Source: CAYTZN01 sp964442495 (GTDB taxonomy: Bacteria > Pseudomonadota > Gammaproteobacteria > Legionellales > Legionellaceae). From it: a stretch of DNA of 64,000 nucleotides. The position numbers and the translations under genes are program-made. Location: assembly GCA_964442495.1 (NCBI GenBank), contig CAYTZN010000005.1, positions 62,001-126,000 of the forward strand, read 5' to 3'. The notes below the pieces were generated by a model, which saw nothing but the letters and a program-made list of their open reading frames with translations, did not search any database and was not told the origin of the DNA. This document shows, piece after piece, positions 61,281 to 64,000 of this stretch. The stretch's first letter is position 1; the number at the start of each line of letters is the position of its first letter.

Positions 61281-62684
61281 TTATGTCTTTAGACTTACCA
61301 ATGATGGAGTGACTTCATTTAGGGTAAAGCACGGGGTCACATCATTTAATATTGTTCTAATGTAGGAACCATGATGACGACCATAGTGCGGTACATGATC
61401 TGCCCGTGGAAAAAAAGTAACGCCACGATTTTTTCTAGTAGATAATGATTTAAACTCAGCACAATTCACTGCAAAATCTCTTTTACCAGAATAAATATTC
61501 CATTGGGATTGATCGGATTTTTCCGAGGCCTTTGAAAACAAACGAAGCAGGTAGCGTCCAACCTTAAACATAAAGTTGATTAAACCGATAAAAGTAGAAA
61601 AAATACCATTTCCACCATGACGTTTCGTAGATTGCTCAGCCATTTGTACTTCTGTGTGCATGTTGCGAGCAAATATTTTTGATGGACTTAGCAGATTAGC
61701 CAATGAATTTGACACTGCTGGAGCAATTAATGAAACACTTTTAATGGCGGGATCATTATTAATAAGCTCATATTCCGACGTTAAGATAGCGCCGCCTAAA
61801 CTATGGCCTGCCAATGCAAATTGCGCGTCTGGATAAAGACTCTTCATACGCTTTAAAAACAGACGAAAATCAATTCGTAATAGATCGGGAGATATCCCCC
61901 CTTTATTACGCTCTGCGTCCTTCCCATGATGTCGATGATCGTAAGCAATAAATCTAAAACCTTTATTAACGGCTTGTACCGCTAATAAATCCCCTGAATT
62001 AACACTGCCGAGCCATCCGTGTAAAAAAATCATGATTTTTTCATGTTTAGACGTGACCGTTGGTTCCCATATGCGCGAGGCTACTTTTCTAGAGGAAGCA
62101 TGATGATTAAAATGCTTTAATGCTTGATGAATCTTATTTTTCAAAGCGCTATTGAACGAATGGGTTAATTTTTCATCGATGTACGTTTTTATTAATCGAG
62201 CCCTATCGGCACTCCTTTCAGACAGTATAGCCTTTATCTGTTTAATGTCTTCTTGGCGATAAAGAGGCACCTCACCTCTTTTTTCACCCACATAAGAATC
62301 AAGTGCGTAATCAATGAAGTCCTCGAGCGTATACTCTAAATCAATAAATTTATCGTCTGCCCCATTAGGTGTTTTATCCATTGGTGTTTGATTTTCTGGA
62401 AAATAGCCGAATGTATTAAGTGCTAATTGCAGTTCTTTATTAACCGCTGCAATAGCATCAACAATGAAATCTTCTAAGGCACTGCGATCTAGGAGTCCAG
62501 TGTAATAATCATTGCTGAAATAGTCTTCTAATGCATTAAGTAAGTCATTTTCATTGTCGTGCTTATTAATAATTTCAGTAATATCCTGAATATTTTTACT
62601 TCGATGGGCCGACTTAGCTCTTTGTGGATATTTAGCTTTATATTTTTCAATAGCACCCTGAAGTGCGAGTTTCAAGTCATGCAT
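61281..62684 (-). CDS. Alpha/beta hydrolase with N-terminal extension (effector candidate)
   Basis: 467 residues from the ATG at 62684. The first 230 residues have no recognised domain. The second half is an alpha/beta hydrolase: oxyanion strand KIMIFLHGWLGSVNSGD, RFIAYDHRHHGKDA, nucleophile elbow LAGHSLGGAIL (Ser), and the C-terminal FFPRADHVPHYGRHHGS carrying the likely catalytic His. The acid residue is not certain. It resembles monoglyceride lipases and esterases, but the substrate is unknown. No signal peptide, so it is not an ordinary exported type II lipase. It lies between the carrier gene and an integration scar. A repeat (NDVTPCFTLNEVTPS) ends the protein. Confidence 0.75.
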   Translation of the reverse strand: MHDLKLALQGAIEKYKAKYPQRAKSAHRSKNIQDITEIINKHDNENDLLNALEDYFSNDYYTGLLDRSALEDFIVDAIAAVNKELQLALNTFGYFPENQTPMDKTPNGADDKFIDLEYTLEDFIDYALDSYVGEKRGEVPLYRQEDIKQIKAILSERSADRARLIKTYIDEKLTHSFNSALKNKIHQALKHFNHHASSRKVASRIWEPTVTSKHEKIMIFLHGWLGSVNSGDLLAVQAVNKGFRFIAYDHRHHGKDAERNKGGISPDLLRIDFRLFLKRMKSLYPDAQFALAGHSLGGAILTSEYELINNDPAIKSVSLIAPAVSNSLANLLSPSKIFARNMHTEVQMAEQSTKRHGGNGIFSTFIGLINFMFKVGRYLLRLFSKASEKSDQSQWNIYSGKRDFAVNCAEFKSLSTRKNRGVTFFPRADHVPHYGRHHGSYIRTILNDVTPCFTLNEVTPSLVSLKT

Positions 62685-62879
62685 AGAAAACACCAATTTA
62701 TTGTTTGGTTTTGGTTAATATTTCATCATATTGGTTTTTAAATAGCAATTTACTCAACAGTGCGCCATGTCGCCACGCTAAATAAATGGGAAGATGGGAA
62801 GATGGGAAATTTAAAGGTATTTATTCAATCGAATTATTTAACACTGACAGGAAAATACGAATTAGTACAACATTGTAAT

Positions 62880-62904
62880 TGGTGCCCAGGGCCGGAATCG
62901 AACC
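62880..62904 (-). other. tRNA 3-prime-end fragment, probable attachment-site scar
   Basis: On the minus strand GGTTCGATTCCGGCCCTGGGCACCA: the T loop, T-stem 3-prime side, acceptor 3-prime side and CCA of a tRNA whose acceptor would be GCCCAGG (tRNA-Leu is a candidate). The sequence on its 5-prime side does not complete a tRNA (the T stem is lost), so only about 25 bases are present. Such duplicated ends mark the boundary of integrated islands. No integrase is visible. The remainder of 62685-63112 contains an AT-rich stretch and no gene. Confidence 0.65.
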
Positions 62905-63112
62905 TGTATGTAACTTATTGATTATATTTAACTAAAATAATATGGACTCGAAGCTTACCCAAAATCTTACCCAACATTGTGTATGATAACTTATTTGAAT
63001 GATTGCGAAAAGATACGAATTAAATTAAATATTTGGCGTAAGTATTTTTTACGTATTACGGTAATTGAATTTATAATCTATCCTCTTAGTCTTTTTAACA
63101 ATAGAGATCTCA

Positions 63113-63712
63113 ATGACAACAGTGTGTGTTTATCTAGGTGCTAATTCTGGTAACAATGATCAATTTAGTGAAGCGACAGTTTTATTAGCTAAAGAACTGG
63201 CAGATATGGGGTTTACATTGATATATGGTGGCTCAAGTTTAGGGATGATGGGACTTTTAGCTAATACTGTTAAAGAACACGGCGGGAAAGTAATTGGCAT
63301 CATAACAAAGCAACTGATCGAAAGGGAAAAGCCTTTAGGTATATTAGATGAGTTATATATTGTCGATACAATGCAAGAAAGAAAAAGAATGATGCAACAG
63401 TTAGCTGATATTTTTATTGTTATGCCAGGTGGTTTGGGTACATTGGAAGAAGCATTTGAAACCTGGAATGCGATAAAAATTGGGGAGCTAAAGAAAAGCA
63501 TTGGTTTTTTAAACGTAAATGGATATTTTGATGGACTCTTCTCGTTTATCGGGAGTTGTGAACAAAATGGCTTATTATTGAAAAAAGATGGCGATATCCC
63601 TATAGTTCAGCCTAGCGTCCAGTCACTTTTAGCAAAGATGATTGCGCCCCCAAAAGAGATAGCTGAAGTAAACAGAACATCTCTGAATATGGAACAACCA
63701 CAGTTGTTCTAA
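63113..63712 (+). CDS. LOG-family phosphoribohydrolase
   Basis: 199 residues of the TIGR00730/lysine-decarboxylase-like family, which cleaves nucleoside 5-prime-monophosphates (cytokinin-type). Signatures: YGGSSLGMMGLLAN (GGxxGxMG, about 39-52) and VMPGGLGTLEEAFE (PGGxGTxxE, about 102-115). Most of the fold is complete, with a slightly longer C-terminus than usual. It is AT-rich compared with the housekeeping genes upstream and lies just beyond the tRNA-end scar, so may be horizontally acquired. It precedes a LuxR-type regulator by 9 bases. Confidence 0.9.
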   Translation: MTTVCVYLGANSGNNDQFSEATVLLAKELADMGFTLIYGGSSLGMMGLLANTVKEHGGKVIGIITKQLIEREKPLGILDELYIVDTMQERKRMMQQLADIFIVMPGGLGTLEEAFETWNAIKIGELKKSIGFLNVNGYFDGLFSFIGSCEQNGLLLKKDGDIPIVQPSVQSLLAKMIAPPKEIAEVNRTSLNMEQPQLF

Positions 63713-63721
63713 GGATTAAGC

Positions 63722-64000
63722 ATGTCTGGAATTAATCTGGAAAAACACTTTTCTCTAAATAGTAGTAATTTGGTTAAGGAGATCTGCGATCCGTTATTAC
63801 AATCTATTGGGATTACCTATTTTAATTACATTAAAATATACAATAATGACTGTTCGAGGGAATTATTAACTAACAATGGAGATTGGATAAATCATTTCTA
63901 TAAAAATGGTCTTTATAATTCAGTTGGCGCCATAGATATAGAGCATTTACTTCCGAAGGGTTATTTTCTTTGGTCTGAAATGGATGAAAAAGATCCCATT
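63722..64000 (+). CDS. LuxR-type regulator, N-terminal part (truncated by window end)
   Basis: 93 codons from ATG, running off the window. The visible part (MSGINLEKHFSLNSSN..., ITYFNYIKIYNNDCSRELLTNNGDWINHFYKN) resembles the N-terminal sensor part of LuxR-family proteins found in Legionella. The DNA-binding helix-turn-helix is beyond the end. It starts 9 bases after the LOG gene, suggesting an operon. Assignment is tentative. Confidence 0.5.
   Translation, partial: MSGINLEKHFSLNSSNLVKEICDPLLQSIGITYFNYIKIYNNDCSRELLTNNGDWINHFYKNGLYNSVGAIDIEHLLPKGYFLWSEMDEKDPI

Noticed and set aside
61171..61365. 64-codon plus-strand frame
   Set aside because: No ribosome site or protein-like pattern, and its last third is antisense to the hydrolase C-terminus.

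Overview
The window looks like a chromosomal segment from a Legionella-type gammaproteobacterium (Legionellales). The case for this is AT-rich coding, a LetS/GacS-type tripartite kinase, a type II secretion gspL-gspM pair, a BolA-type protein, and a normal housekeeping backbone. This backbone is interrupted by proteins with eukaryotic features of the kind known as Dot/Icm effectors: ankyrin repeats, a protein kinase fold, an IQ motif, a mitochondrial-carrier fold and a DXD-type glycosyltransferase. The species cannot be fixed from the sequence alone.

Layout. 130-7030: leucine/isovalerate catabolic operon (methylcrotonyl-CoA carboxylase beta, methylglutaconyl-CoA hydratase, carboxylase alpha, HMG-CoA lyase), with a kinase-like gene directly behind it. 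7202-8266: octaprenyl diphosphate synthase and tRNA-Pro. 8324-10974: accessory patch with an ankyrin protein, a decayed transposase fragment and an IS630-type element with a broken transposase. 11009-15822: translation cluster (ychF, pth, rplY, rplU, rpmA, obgE). 16050-18488: glycosyltransferase-like gene, cinA-like gene, small lipoprotein. 18689-24912: mutS, radA, a flavoprotein, xseB-ispA. 24897-28448: two large proteins of unknown function; the second has an IQ motif and a PmrA-like box upstream. 28532-28841: tRNA-Ala and two tRNA-Glu. 28880-34683: dGTPase-like gene, SPOR lipoprotein, sterol-methyltransferase-like gene, gspM, gspL, mltB.

34871-38722: lepA, lepB, DUF4845, rnc. 38768-42595: outer-membrane barrel, ABC-F ATPase, three small genes. 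42746-48385: gltX, letS, PPi-type phosphofructokinase. 48455-49893: two tandem type IV pilins and bolA. 50134-55697: amino acid permease, kdsB, ycaR, tsaB, DinG/YoaA helicase, ferredoxin. 56328-62684: a second accessory cluster with two tandem paralogous membrane-anchored proteins, a mitochondrial-carrier homologue and an alpha/beta hydrolase. 62880-64000: a tRNA 3-prime-end fragment that looks like an integration scar, then a LOG-family gene and the start of a LuxR-type regulator.

Two repeat families run through the window. One is a 117-bp MITE-like element with terminal inverted repeats (12185 and 36711). The other is a modular palindromic repeat built around TACCGCGG/TACCATGG ends and a GTCGTTCCCGCGAAGG core (39567, 55115, and smaller pieces at 10062 and 49971). 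Many housekeeping genes start at GTG or TTG, or overlap their neighbour; starts were set from Shine-Dalgarno sequences and family N-termini.

The most interesting material is the accessory set: the IQ-motif protein with its PmrA-like promoter, the tandem paralogues, the carrier with a paired loss of one salt bridge, and the kinase attached to a catabolic operon. All effector assignments are inferences from architecture; no homology search was run.
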